The notes under the pieces are model-generated. The model ran no database searches, was not told the DNA's origin, and saw nothing but the letters and a program-made list of their open reading frames with translations. A stretch of 64,000 nt of DNA from Pratylenchus scribneri (Eukaryota > Nematoda > Chromadorea > Rhabditida > Pratylenchidae), in assembly GCA_030063045.1 (NCBI GenBank), contig JAQSEB010000085.1:558001-622000 (forward strand), written 5' to 3'. Positions 1 to 11,900 of this stretch are shown here, piece by piece (position 1 is the first letter of the stretch; each line of letters starts with the position of its first letter). The position numbers and the translations under genes were made by a program.

Positions 1-1591
1 CCCCAACTTTTTCCTAATCGCCCCGTCACCCTATCAATCAAATATTGCCCCAATCTGCCTTTTTTAAAACTAACATTTTCCCCCATAAAATATTCACTTT
101 TCCCATCACATTTTACGACTTTCTGTTATCATATTTTTCCGCAAAACACAGATAAATATATTTACTAAAGTCAAGTCCAACTACTAATTCCAATTCCTTT
201 CATTGGGTCACTGAGAGTTTAGGACCCCGTAGATCCACTCTGGTCCCGAAAAACATTATTCCAGTTCCAGGGAATAAGGACTATCAATGGCATTTTCCAA
301 TTCGTCATTAGCTAATTATCCCAACAAATCCGGTATTTACAGGAGGATTTATTAATTTAACAGCAGAGGGAAATGAAGAGGAAATTTAAAAAGACATTTG
401 GCCTAACTCTAACAAATCTGGCATTTAATTTACATTCATAAATTCAAAAATTTCACAGTTCAAAATAATTTTTAAACTAAACCAATTGGCCATGTAATTG
501 TTGGCCATTTCCGGTTCCATGAAATTGATGTGGATGATGATGGCCTTGGGTTTGGCCCATTGTCCACAGATGAAAAATTCACAGCAAAATGAATGGGAAA
601 ATGGTGAATGGCACACAAAATGTTGTGCAGCTTTTGGGATGCTCACAAAAGGTGCCTTTTTGGAGGGACTCTACCGGGATGGAAAGGGGGCAATGACCGG
701 AAAATAATTTGTGTGCCATTGCCGTCCCCATCCCCATCTCTTTTCTCCTGGCCAAAACGACGATGGAGACGCCCCCGCGGAAATGTCGGCAGCAATCGGC
801 ATCAGCAGCAGCGACGATGGCGGTGGCACTCGGCTGATGGCAATGTTCACCGGGCCATTCCGAAGCATTTAGCGCAAATGAGCGGGAATAAAATGTGGGG
901 CTGCCTCTTCTCTGGGTCCTTTTCCGCCGCTTTTTGTTTTTGGGACCGGTGAAAAGCAAAGGAAAAGGCAAGAATGAATTAAGGTAAAAGTGGCAAATTG
1001 GTGAAGTGGAGCGAGGGTCAAGATTTGCGTGTGCAACAAAAATATTTTCTCTTTTAATGGAATGCCACCTAGGCCGCCGGCCCATTAATGGGCAAAAAAA
1101 GGGAAATGGAAATTTTTTAGAACAAATTTTTTCGCCTAATAAATTTGGTAATTTTAAAATTTTTCAAAAAATTTTCGCAAATTTTTGAATTCCGCAAATT
1201 TTTTGAAAATTTTAAAATTTTTTCATATAAAATTTTCTCAAATTTTTTGAAAATTTTTCATATCAAATTTTCGCAATTTTTTTTTTAAAAATTTTAAAAT
1301 TTCTCATATAATTTTTTTGCCATAAAATATTTTAAAATTTTTTATATCAAATGTCACAATTTTTTTAAAAAAATTTTTAAATTTTTCATATCACTTTTGC
1401 CATCAAATATTTTAGGAAAATTTTAATAAATTAATAGGCAGGAATATGGCCATATTCTAAGCATCTGGCCAATCTTTAAAAATGGCATGAAACCATTAGG
1501 TAATTAATGATATAAATTGGACAAAATTTATGTACAAAAATTCGAATAAAATTAGTTTAATCTCATTTTAATCCATTCAAATTCAAATTCA
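1..1591. other. Intergenic, no supported gene
   Basis: No exon chain could be supported here. A GC-richer block at about 640-960 carries open frames on both strands, but none has a recognisable domain or joins to a splice-compatible neighbour. The rest is AT-rich spacer. Confidence 0.5.
1103..1430. repeat. AT low-complexity block
   Basis: Irregular repetition of AAATTTTT and GAAAATTTT with recurring TCATATAAAATTT and TTGCCATAAAAT phrases. It is degenerate, with no clean period. Confidence 0.6.
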
Positions 1592-3414
1592 TCAAATTTG
1601 TTGCCTTTCCACGCACATATTGTAACCGCAACCAGTATCGCAACAAAGTGCGGATCGGGCACAATCTTGGGAATGATGGCACCAATTTACTGGCTTATTC
1701 TTCAGACAGGTCACGCCCAACTGCGCTGGTGTAGGGCATTCGCCTTCACTTGGAGCACAACATGGATCGCCGGTGATTTGGACACAAAGCTGTGTTGTGT
1801 AGCAAATTTAAAAGAGGCATAAAAATTGAGAAAATTGTGGTAAAAATGCTATTTATATTAATTATTTTTTGGCTGATTTTGAACTTGATTAATAAGGCGA
1901 AGGGAAGAGGAGGAGGGGGCGAAATAGGATCTTTCAGAATCTGACTGTTCTTTTGGCCTCTAGCTCAACAAGGAAGCAACCAATTCAGGAAGGAGATATG
2001 CCATTTGAAAGCTCTAAAATTTCTCTAAAAAGTGGCTATTCTGATTTTTTTAAAAAATTTAAAAAAATTTAAAACAATTTGTAAAATAAGCTGCTTTTCC
2101 TCAAAAATGCAGGTTTATTATGCTCAAAGATATCTAATCCATTTTAAAGAGATGGATTTCATAAATTTTTGTTAGCCACTTTGTAGAGGACACTTTTGGC
2201 TTTTTAATGGTATATCGCCTCCCTGAATTGGTTATTGTCTCATTGAGATATAGCCTAAAGAATTACTCATATTTAAAAGCTCCTTACCCAGGGAATGAGA
2301 CCATTGATAAAGTGTCAATTTGCTTAATTTTTTTGACATTTTTACTTTAAACTAAGCGAACTCAATATTGGTGCCTTTGAATTGAGTTAAACCTGTAAAA
2401 TTTGGCCCTATGATAGTTTTGGGTTCGTCGTATTCGTATTTTGTCAATTAAAAGGAATTAAAAAATGAATGTAAATTTTACCCTTCTGGATTCGCACAAA
2501 TCCGTTTGATTGCAACTGTGCGTCAAATATTGGAATGAACAGGACCGATAGCCGCCTTAAATATGTTTGTTGACCATTAACATTAATATAATAATAGAAA
2601 ATCAATTTGCATTAATAATTAATGTCCCATTCAATTTCATTAGGTCCGAAATATTTGCCTTCAGCAGGCGGAATTCACAATTACAATTACAAACCCTCAG
2701 GTGGAATTACTTTTACAAAGAAATTGTGAAATAATATCCATATTTGGGGCTCATCAGCAATTCTATAGATTTAGTATCCAAAATCCCATCCAGCAATTTT
2801 CATCAATATGGAAAATCTTTGGTACTTTTCGGTTATGTATGAGTCCCACCCCCTCACCTAAAATTGTGAAATTTTGTCATTTTTTTTGGATGAAATCTCT
2901 TACCAGAAAGGCTTGATATGATGAAAGGAATATCAAATTCACAATTAGCATTAGCACCCTAAATTATCGCTAGAAAATAATTTTCATAATTTTTCGAAGG
3001 CTGTGGATGGGTGCTCATAACCGAAAAGTACCAAATTTTTTGCTTACAATTTCCTAAAAAATGTAAATATTTTGTGCCACCAAAATTGCCAATATGTATT
3101 TGACCACCCCTATTCCACCCTTTTATCCCGCATTTACGTCTTTTGTGCTGCTTGAAATGTTCCGGTGATGGCTGAGCTTCTTCCTGTTCCCTCTCCCTAT
3201 CTCCAATGCCAACAAATTCGAAGCCATCCGCCGGCTCCACCAAAGCCAATGGGCCATGATGGATTTCCGATTGGACGGGTGGCCTTGGGGTAATCCGAAT
3301 TGGAGGGCGAAGGAGGGCGAAGGCAATGGTCACAATGAAGAGGATGAGGTAGAGGATAAGGTGGATGAATTTGAGGGGAATTACGATGGATGGCCAATAA
3401 TGATTTTGGGCCAT
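1592..3414 (-). CDS. WAP four-disulfide-core domain protein
   Basis: Three minus-strand exons, 3138-3414, 2482-2555 and 1592-1789, give 182 residues; donors GTAAAT and GTAAAA, acceptors TTAAG and ACACAG. The N terminus has a hydrophobic segment (about residues 15-34, LILYLILFIVTIAFALL), either a signal peptide or a signal anchor. A charged linker follows, then a Cys-rich block with SCNQTDLC spacing like lustrin-type repeats, and a C-terminal WAP core. The WAP core shows all eight cysteines: CP, a C, NWC, QDC, the LCC pair, TGC and NMC. WAP domains are usually extracellular protease inhibitors or antimicrobial modules; the target here is unknown. A family A repeat sits in intron 2. The exon 1 donor has an alternative about 20 bp downstream, so the linker could differ slightly. 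Confidence 0.72.
1948..2262. repeat. Family A inverted-repeat element, copy 1
   Basis: The left end reads TTCTTTTGGCC and the right end is its complement (TAGCCTAAAGAA). Both arms carry the inverted phrases for AGGAAG, GATATGCC and CTCTAAAAAGTGGC. It lies in intron 2 of the WAP gene. Confidence 0.8.
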
Positions 3415-4273
3415 TTCGAAGGAGGGAAAAGCCGAGAGGCGTTTAAGGAGGGAAAATTACATCCAAAAGGAATTCATCATATTTGGGAATTTGAGTGTTT
3501 TTAGGGAAATGAGGGAAGCTTTAGTCAACGAAAAAAGGAAACAAAGAGAAGTTGTGGCCAATTATATTCTGTACCAATAATTGTGTATTATCCTCAATCT
3601 TCCCTCTTTCCGCGTACGCGCGAGAATTTCGTGGATGGACATTTTTGGGGGTGGTCTTGGACAGGCAAACAAAATAAAGCAAATACAAAACAATTTATAT
3701 ATGGTGGTGAATGAATATGGATGGCGGAGAATCTTATGCATTGTTTTTTACCCCCTTTTAATAATCTTTTTGTTTAAATTATTTATTATTTGTTTTTGTT
3801 GAATTTATATAAAAATTTGATATAATTTTATTAATATATTTGAAATTCAATGAAAAATTTTCCAAAATCACAACGGATTTCAATCTGCACATTTTGTGAT
3901 TTAAAGTCAATTAAAGAGTAGACCAAATTTTGAAGGACGAATAGATTAAAATTTTCACCATTAAAATTTCCAATTGGAAAAGTCATGCGCGAATTTTCGC
4001 TGCCCATTTTTGGATCGCGTTATTCGCCATATTTGCTGCCAGCAGCATTCATTTTTGCATTTCATCGACCGACAAAGGCCGCCAAAATAATTCTATCTAA
4101 TCGCGGCGTTCCAATCTTTCGAAGGCCATCCTCAACCGGTCAAATGTTTATAAAAAATGGAGAGAACGGCTGGCGCCAAAAATTCTCCAAAATCGACGAG
4201 CGCATTTCTCTATTTCATCTGCCTTCAAAAAAGTATTTGAAAGCTTCCCATCCGCTGAATAAAGCCGGCTGAC

Positions 4274-6931
4274 ATGGGTTTACTTCTTCTCATTTTGCTT
4301 CTTTTATTGCCGGCATTTTGTCCAATAGCTGGTCAGTTTCGATTCGAATGAATGGGTAGGGGATAATTGAGTATCTACATCGTATTTTGGCTAATAGCTC
4401 AACAAGGAAATAGCCAATTGGCGAAGGCGATAGATCATTTGAAAGCCTAAAGTTTCCTTTAAAAAGTGGCTTTTTTAAATTTTATAAAATCCACCTTTTT
4501 CTAAAGTTGCAAGCCTTTGAGTGTAATAAACCCTACTCTTAAGAGAAAAAGCCATTTATTTTAAAAATTTTTTAAATTTTCAAAAAAGAGATAAGCCACT
4601 TTTTAGAGGACATTTAGGGCTTTAAAATGGCATATCGCCTTCCTGAATTGGTTACTTCCCTTTTGAGTTATGGCCAAAAGAACGGAATAAGTCCTCAAAT
4701 GGCGGTAGTTAATTGTCCTCTTTGGAGAATGAATATGTAATGGAAAGAATTCACTCACTGAATTGGCTTCTATAAAATGCAAAAAAATAACCAAAATATT
4801 CGAATTTACAAATAAGAGACTTAAAATTGATAAATTAACGAAAAAAATGCCATCGATTCAGCCTCCATTTCTGTTAATTTCCCTTTACTAAAATGTTAAT
4901 TAAATTTAAATCCCATTTCTAGAAGCCGGAACCTTGCCGACTCCATCCTTGGCCAACAAATCCATTCCCTTTCAAATTGGCCTTTTGCTGGCCCAATCTG
5001 CCAAAAAGGCGGCTTCGACCGATGCCAATGGCCAATTCCTTCAATTTGGTGAAGATTCGAAGGGAGAGGACGATGAAAATAAAGGCATTGATGAATTGGA
5101 TGGAAATTGCCAATTTGCATTGGCCAATCGCCTAAAATCCCAATTGAAAGGAAATTTACTGAATTTTGATGAAAATTTGTTGGCACAAATTTTAATGGCT
5201 GGGAAACGAGAGAAAATTTGCCGGTAAAAAAAATTGGAAGGAAATTTTTAATTAAATTATTTCGAATAGTATTTATTCTGCCCAATCAGCTGAATTGAAC
5301 GAATGCATTGGCCAAAATGCCAATGCCCAATTGCATCCATTCCATTTGCTGCTTCAATCAATTTGTGGTCAATTTGCCGAAGCATTGGATGCAAATGGCC
5401 AATGCCTTTCCGAATTGCAAATTGGCCGATTGGAAGGGCAATGCACCAAGGTTGAAATAATGAATTAATTAATAGGGAATTTTATTACTATATTTAATTT
5501 TTTTATTTGAATGCCCCTCTCCAATTTCCCTCATTCTCCCCCAACCAATTCCCCTCTCCTTTTCTCCCCTTACCTCTTTAAATATCCATTCCAATTCCCA
5601 CCAAATCGCTTACGACCATACCGCGTTGAATGCACGCCATCCCGTCCGATCTGGCAAGTTAAGCAACGCTGGGCCCCCTTAGTACTTGGAACGGAGACGT
5701 CCTGGGAATCGGGGGTGTCGTAAGCTTTTTCCACATATTTTTGGGTAAATTTTACATTTTTAGGCAATTTTATGAGGCAAACAAATTTTTAAACACAAAG
5801 GAATGGAGGCAACGATGGAATTATTTTTTAATCAATTAAATTCCCCAAAAATTAGAAAAAAAACATTTTAATAAATTTGAATAAAAAATATTCAAAATTA
5901 ATAATTAAATATTTTGGCCTTCTAGGCTTGTCAACGCCAAGCCGAATCCTCCTCAATGCCCATTCAAAAACGCTCCTCGAATGCCAAATCCAAATTCGCT
6001 ATTGGCTCATCCGCATGCCAATTGGCCTTATGCTCAATAAATTGTTTTGGCACACAATTGAGTGAATGCGCCGAAGAGGTCGAGCCAAAAGGGGATCCGG
6101 CCCAATTGAAGGCAATGATCGATCAATTGGCCGGAATTCAAATGCTCGCCGGAATGATCGCCCAAAAAGGGTCATCGCCTGAATTTGTGCAGGCAATGTT
6201 GATTGGGGAACAAATGCCAGTGGAATGCGCACAATTCATTGGGAAAGCCGGTTGGAAATAATCGAAATAAAAATATTGGAAATTCAAAAAAGATTGTAAC
6301 GGTTCTGAAGTTATCCTAAATATAGATTTAATTCATGAAGACATAGAACTACTTAGGTTTTGGTTTGGTTTAACTTTTAACTAATTCGAACTTAGTTTTG
6401 AACCATTAAACAAAAATCGGTTTAAGTTTTGAACCATTAAACAAAAATCGGTTTAAGTTTTGAACCATTAAACCAAAATCGGTTTAAGTTTTGAACCATT
6501 AAACCAAAATCGATTTAAGTTTTGAACCATTAAACCAAAATCAATTTAAGTTTTGAACGATTAAACCAAAATGGGTTTAAACCTTATAAACCTCCTTTAA
6601 TTGTTGACCAAACCATTAAAAATTATATACAATTCAATGCATTTTGACCAGCTCTATCCAATTTGGGTATATTTTATTTGGGAATGTAGGATAAACCCTT
6701 GAACCATTACAAGCATTTTGGACATTATTTAATCTTTCTTCGGCAATTTCAATAATCTTTTCAGTAAATTAAATATTATTCATAATTCTGCTGATGAATC
6801 CCATTTTTGTAGTTACATCTGCTAATTTTGTGGCCCCACACGATGCCGAACCATCATCATTGCCGAATGGCGATGTCCAACAACAACAAATTCCTTTAGA
6901 AAGGGCTAAACGCGCTGTCGGTGGCCAATGA
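4274..6931 (+). CDS. Secreted Cys-rich protein, 5 exons, 5S gene in intron 3
   Basis: Exons 4274-4331, 4923-5223, 5270-5450, 5926-6250 and 6813-6931 join in frame to 327 residues. The start gives a classic signal peptide (MGLLLLILLLLLPAFCPIA). The mature protein has scattered cysteines, an acidic patch around GEDDENKG and a Gln/Ala-rich helical C-terminal part, ending in a dibasic ERAKRAVGGQ tail that could be a processing site. No family was recognised. If the last donor (GCCG|GTTGGA) is skipped, exon 4 runs to a TAA at 6259-6261 and gives a shorter C terminus, so two isoforms are possible. Intron 1 holds a family A element, intron 3 the 5S rRNA gene and intron 4 a 31-bp tandem repeat. It may be related in style to the next gene (secreted, Cys-rich), but no direct similarity was seen. 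Confidence 0.75.
4385..4682. repeat. Family A element, copy 2
   Basis: Left arm starts TTTTGGCTAATAGCTCAAC and the right arm ends TATGGCCAAAAGAA. Located in intron 1 of the secreted gene. Confidence 0.85.
5608..5726 (+). rRNA. 5S ribosomal RNA
   Basis: The 119-nt sequence starts GCTTACGACCATACCGCG and ends GTCGTAAGCT. It contains the conserved blocks TGCACGCCATCCCGTCCGAT, CTGGCAAGTTAAGCAACG, TTAGTACTTGG and GGAGACG-CCTGGGAATC. The two ends are complementary (helix I), and the internal A box, intermediate element and C box that drive Pol III are present. Length matches nematode 5S. Unusually it lies alone, on the sense strand, inside intron 3 of a protein gene. No spliced-leader RNA gene was seen beside it. 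Confidence 0.96.
5726..5730 (+). terminator. Pol III T-run terminator of 5S
   Basis: Five T residues directly follow the 5S 3' end, then CC. This matches a simple Pol III termination signal. Confidence 0.7.
6396..6570 (+). repeat. 31-bp tandem repeat
   Basis: About five copies of a unit containing TTTTGAACCATTAAAC and ATCGGTTTAAG, with period 31. It lies in intron 4 of the secreted gene, next to a dispersed repeat that recurs inverted near 18.57 kb. Confidence 0.85.
6556..6665 (+). repeat. Dispersed repeat, inverted copy at 18.57 kb
   Basis: This stretch (GTTGACCAAACCATTAAAA through GACCAGCTCTATCCAATT) is nearly identical in inverse orientation to about 18570-18690. Both copies are intronic. 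Confidence 0.75.
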
Positions 6932-7720
6932 TGAATTTGAGGAAATGCGCAAAATAAATTGAAGAAATTATTTATTTTTACTAATTATTTACTCCCATTT
7001 TTGGATTCAATAATTTAATATATCAATAAAATTTGTGCAATAATTGCTGAATCTACGACGAAAGTGATTCCGATTTTGGAAGTAAGTGTCACTGGTTTTT
7101 GGACCATTTCTTTGAATGAATTAAAAAATGTCTTTTCATTTTTGCCTCATTCACTTTTCATGCTTGTTCCCTTATATAACCGTAGAATAAATCTCATCAG
7201 AATATCTTCCACATTATAATTCAATTCAAATGCCCCACAAATTCACTCTATGAAAAATTCGCGCAGTTTCCAGCTTCCATTCATCATCCACCATTCGGTT
7301 CAATTCCTGCCACCTTTCTGTAATATTCAGTTCATTGCTTTCATATAATCGCATAAAATCCTCCATATTATTTGCCCCACATTTTCCCGCATTTTATGCT
7401 TCCTATATTCCCCAAAGGTGGATTCATATAATATTATCAATCATAAATGGGAAAAGAAAGGAAGGAGAAAGGTTAAATTGGGCGATCGAGACGAGATGAT
7501 GGAATGGATAAATAAGGGGATTAAGTGATTATTGTGCAATTGGATGTGATTTATATAATCTGCGCAAATGCCGAGAAAATCATTGGCGATTCCCCCAATT
7601 CATATCCATAAACATTTTGGATTGGCGCTCAGCAGCAGAACGCACAAAAACTGTCAACATATTTTATTTACACAAGAGAAGGTCGTTTTATATCGAAACT
7701 GATAACGATTCAGCACTTGG

Positions 7721-8226
7721 GCATTCTTTTGGCCATATCTCATCAAGGAAGCAACCAATTCAGGAAGGCAATATGCCATTTTAAAGCCCTAAATGTCCTC
7801 TAAAAAGTGGCTTAATTAATTGTTTGAAAATTTAAAACCCTAAATGTCCTCTAAAAAGTGGCTTAATTAATTGTTTGAAAATTTAAAACCCTAAATGTCC
7901 TCTAAAAAGTGGCTTAATTAATTGTTTGAAAATTTAAAACCCTAAATGTCCTCTAAAAAGTGGCTTAATTAATTGTTTGAAAATTTAAAACCCTAAATGT
8001 CCTCTAAAAAGTGGCTTAATTAATTTATTGAAAATTTAAAACAATTTATGAAATAAGCGGCTTTTCCTCAAGAAGTCGGGTTTGTTGAATTCAAAAATAT
8101 GTAACATTTAAAAAGAAGAAATTTATAAAAGAGAAGCCACCACTTTTTAGAAGACATTTTGGGTTTTCCAAAATTATATTGTCTTCCCTGATAAATTATT
8201 ATTTCCTCGCTGGGATATGACCAAAA
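7721..8226. repeat. Family A element, copy 3, internally expanded
   Basis: Left arm GCATTCTTTTGGCCATATCTC is well conserved; the right end is degenerate (ATATGACCAAAAC). The copy is enlarged to about 500 bp by internal tandem duplication. Confidence 0.8.
7786..8045 (+). repeat. 51-bp tandem repeat inside a family A element
   Basis: Five copies of a 51-bp unit with CCTAAATGTCCTCTAAAAAG and TTAATTAATTGTTTG; the same words recur at 7801, 7852, 7903, 7954 and 8005. The copies are almost identical, so the expansion is recent. Confidence 0.9.
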
Positions 8227-8929
8227 CACGTGTCTAACAACCCAATGTTTTTATGTGCTGATTCATGCATTCAATTCACAAAAATTATTATTCACCAATA
8301 TTAGTGTCCACTCTCCTTTCAATCATTGTTTTAGTGAGCTCTCCAAAATATCTGTTATCCATTTTTGAAGTGGGCACCATTGCTGTTGGAAAACCTGTCA
8401 ATCCATCCATCCAATTTTGCCCTCAAATTCATGTGTGGAATCAACCGCATTGCTTTAATTATTATTATTATTTTCCGCGCATGAATCAGTAGAGCAAATT
8501 TTCGGAACAAAATCCAACCTCGGTTGGATTATTATTCCCTATGTCCATTCCCCAGTGGATATATGCGCCTGCCTCTTTTATAAAGTGCGGCGCATAAAAA
8601 TTTGCCTCTGGATGATGACCATTATTATTTGGGGAAGGGGGGGGGGGGGATATAATGGACTGGATCGCCGGATAATTCTGCATGGATTGGTCCTCACATT
8701 CAGACAACACACAAATAAATCTGCGCTTTATTTTTTTTTGTTGTTGAAGCATAAATTCTTAGCAAAGTTTCAGGCATTGCTTTTCTACCCTTCCACATTT
8801 AAAGCTTTTGTGAAAATTTTTTCACTAAATTCCCTTCTTAATTTTTTTTTAAAATTCTTTGTTTGGGAAAAATTAATATTTTTTTCATATTTAATAGTCG
8901 AAAATATTTTAATTTTCCAATTCTCCAAA

Positions 8930-11900
8930 ATGTCATCATCATTTCTTTGGCTTCCCACCTTTCTTCTCATATTGCCAATTTTGGCGCGAGGCCAAAATGC
9001 GGGTGGATGTGATAGTAAACAATTGTTGGGCACATATTTGGGCTGCCTCAAGACCGAATTGGACCGAGAATATGGAACATTCGAGGAGGAATTGAAAGCG
9101 CACACAAGGCAAGTGGAAAAGGAACGTTGTACTTTTGGCCATATCTCAACAAGGAAGTAACCAATTTAGGAAGGCGATATGCCATTTGAAAGCCTTAAAT
9201 GTCCTCTAAAAAGTCGATTTTCTAAATTTTATGAAATGTTAAAACAATTTACAAAATAAGCGGCTTTTCTTCAGATAATTTCAGTTCATTACACTCAAAG
9301 ACATGTAAAATTTTTGAATTGAAGCTTTCGTAAAATTTAATTGGGCTAAATTATAGAGGAAACTCAGACCTTTAAAATGATATATCACTCTCCAAGATTG
9401 GTTAATGCCTTGCTGAGATATGGCCCAAAGAGTGATGCAGATACTTAATCGGCGGTACTCAATTGTCTCTTTTATGATTTTTCCCTCCGGCTATAAATGA
9501 GAAGAAAAGAGGATACGGTACCTCAATTACTGTACAGAAATGGAAGGAAAAGAAATTCTCTTCTTCGCTTTTCTTTGAAATCGAGGGAAATTAAATTGAT
9601 TCCTCCTTCATCCGGCTAAAAATGAAATAGTTTTTGAGTTTTTTTCACTAATTTTCAGCGAGGAAACGGGAAATAATCACAATTTGAGAAAGCTAAAAAT
9701 CATTTTTAAGCACTGAGTATCCTCTATAATTTGGCTTTTTTAAATTTTATAAAATCCCTGCTTAAAAAAAGTTACATATTTTTGAAAATAATAAACCCTA
9801 TTTTTTAGAGGAAAGTCGCTTATTTTAAAATTGTTTTAAATTTTCAAAAAATTAGTAAAGCTACTTTTTATAGAACATTTCGGGCTTTCAAATGGCATAT
9901 CGCCTTCCTGAATTGGTTGATTCCTTGTTGAGCTATGGCCAAAAGAACTGCCCAAATACCTCTAAAAAATCTACAAATTATTTGATCGATAAATTTTCTA
10001 AATTTTTCATTCGGGTTAAAAACATAAATTATTGGCATAGAAATTGACTGAATTTTTTCCCTATTTTGAAGACGTGCTGCCGGCGTTTGCTTTGCCCAAA
10101 ACATTGGTGATGCCAACAAACAGGAACGTTGCGTCTTGGCTGTGGCCGATTTGGACCAAAAAGCTTGGGACAGGAATGGCCCATTGCGCGATTGTTCCAT
10201 TTGCCGAACAGTGAGTGGGAAAAGTTAGAGAATTAGGCAAAATTCGTGTAAAAATGTCAACTTTGTTTATTTTTTATTTTTGTGATTGAAAAATTAGCCA
10301 AATAATTGACTTATTAATGACTTGGATAAACCCCCATCATATCGTCGGCACCAACTTGTCGCCGTTTATAATAACTCTTCAAGGACTGAACCAATTTTGA
10401 TAATTTTAGTATCAAATTAAAGGGCAGACTTTTGGCTATAAAATAATATATATTTTTATTTAAATTGGTTCAAAATTGATGGAATTATAGTCAAAAATAC
10501 CAATCAAGGTTTCGCTAATCCACAATAAAAAATGATTTAAATGGTTTTTTGGTCATAAATCTAACAATTATAAACCAATTTAAATAAAATAAATTTCATT
10601 GGATAGCCAAAAGTCTGCTCTTTAATTTGACATCAAAATCAACAAAATTAGTTCACTTCTTGATGAATTAATTAAATGAATAATGCCTAAAAATCATTCA
10701 AAATGATCCATGGATTAGCAAAATTTTAATTGGAATTTTACAATCATTTTTGAACAAATTTTAAACAATTAATAACAATGGATAGCCAAAAGTCTGCTCT
10801 TTAATTTGTTACCAAAATCATTAAAATTAGTTCAATGATTGATGAGTTATATTAATCAAAAACAGCGACAATTTGGCTCTACAATTTACAGTGAAATTCA
10901 ATTTAAATGTTTTTTTGCGCATAGCTTCATCAATTTTAGAATAATTTAAAATAAAATTAATATTATTTGATAAAAGTCTGCTCTTTAATTTGATATAAAA
11001 ATAATCGAAATTGGTACGTTGCTGATGATGAGTTATTTATTATAAATGGCGACAAGCTGGCTTCTCCAATTAATATTGAAGGTCATATGAGATGGTTTTT
11101 GGTCATAAATTCAACAATTTTGAACCAATTTAATTAAAATTAATATTATTGGATAGCCAAAAGTCTGTTCTTTAATTTGATACTAAAATCATCAAAATTA
11201 GTTCAATCATTGATGAGTTATTATAAACGGCGCTTGTCTCTACTCCAATTATAATAAATCCCCTTCTCTTTCTTTGTGAAGTTTGCCACTGGCGCAATCA
11301 AAGCAATTCTCTCAACGCCTGCGGAAGAACAAAAATGCATTCGAGTGGAAATTAGCAAGGCAATTGCGGGCGAAGCCGAAACATGTCTGCGCAAGAAAGT
11401 GCCCAATTTCAGCGGTGTTCCGGAAATTCCCGACCTGGAGGAGGGCGCATTCTCCATTCGGGAACAGGTAAAAATATATGATGAGTGGAAAGGAATTTAG
11501 ATACCGTAAATTCTCTATTAGTAGACCCTGGTCAATTAATTTTAGAAACCCAATAGAGAGGTCCCATATAGATAGGGGCTACTAATAGAGAATTTCGGTA
11601 ACTGCACGCAATATGGGAATTAATCAAAATCTGGCCCATTATTTTGGCCATATCTCAGTGAGGCAATGGCCAATTAGGGAAGGCGATATACCATTTTAAA
11701 GTCAAAAGTTTCCCCTATAAAGTGGCCTAATTTAAATTGTATGAAAATTTAGCCTTTAAAAAATTACATGTCTTTTGGTGTAATAATCAGAATTTTTTGA
11801 GGAAAAGTCGCCTATTTTACAAAATGTTTTAATTTATCAAAAATTAGTAAAGCCACTTTTTAGAGGACATTTAGGGCTTTAAAATGGCATATCGCCTTCC

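Larger units (their letters stand above)
6932..8929. other. Intergenic spacer
   Basis: Apart from the family A element with its tandem expansion (7721-8226), this is AT-rich spacer with a G run near 8640. No supported exon. Confidence 0.5.

Noticed and set aside
579..1085. Long overlapping ORFs on both strands
   Set aside because: Composition reflects a local GC-rich patch; no domain, no splice-compatible neighbour and no conserved pattern.
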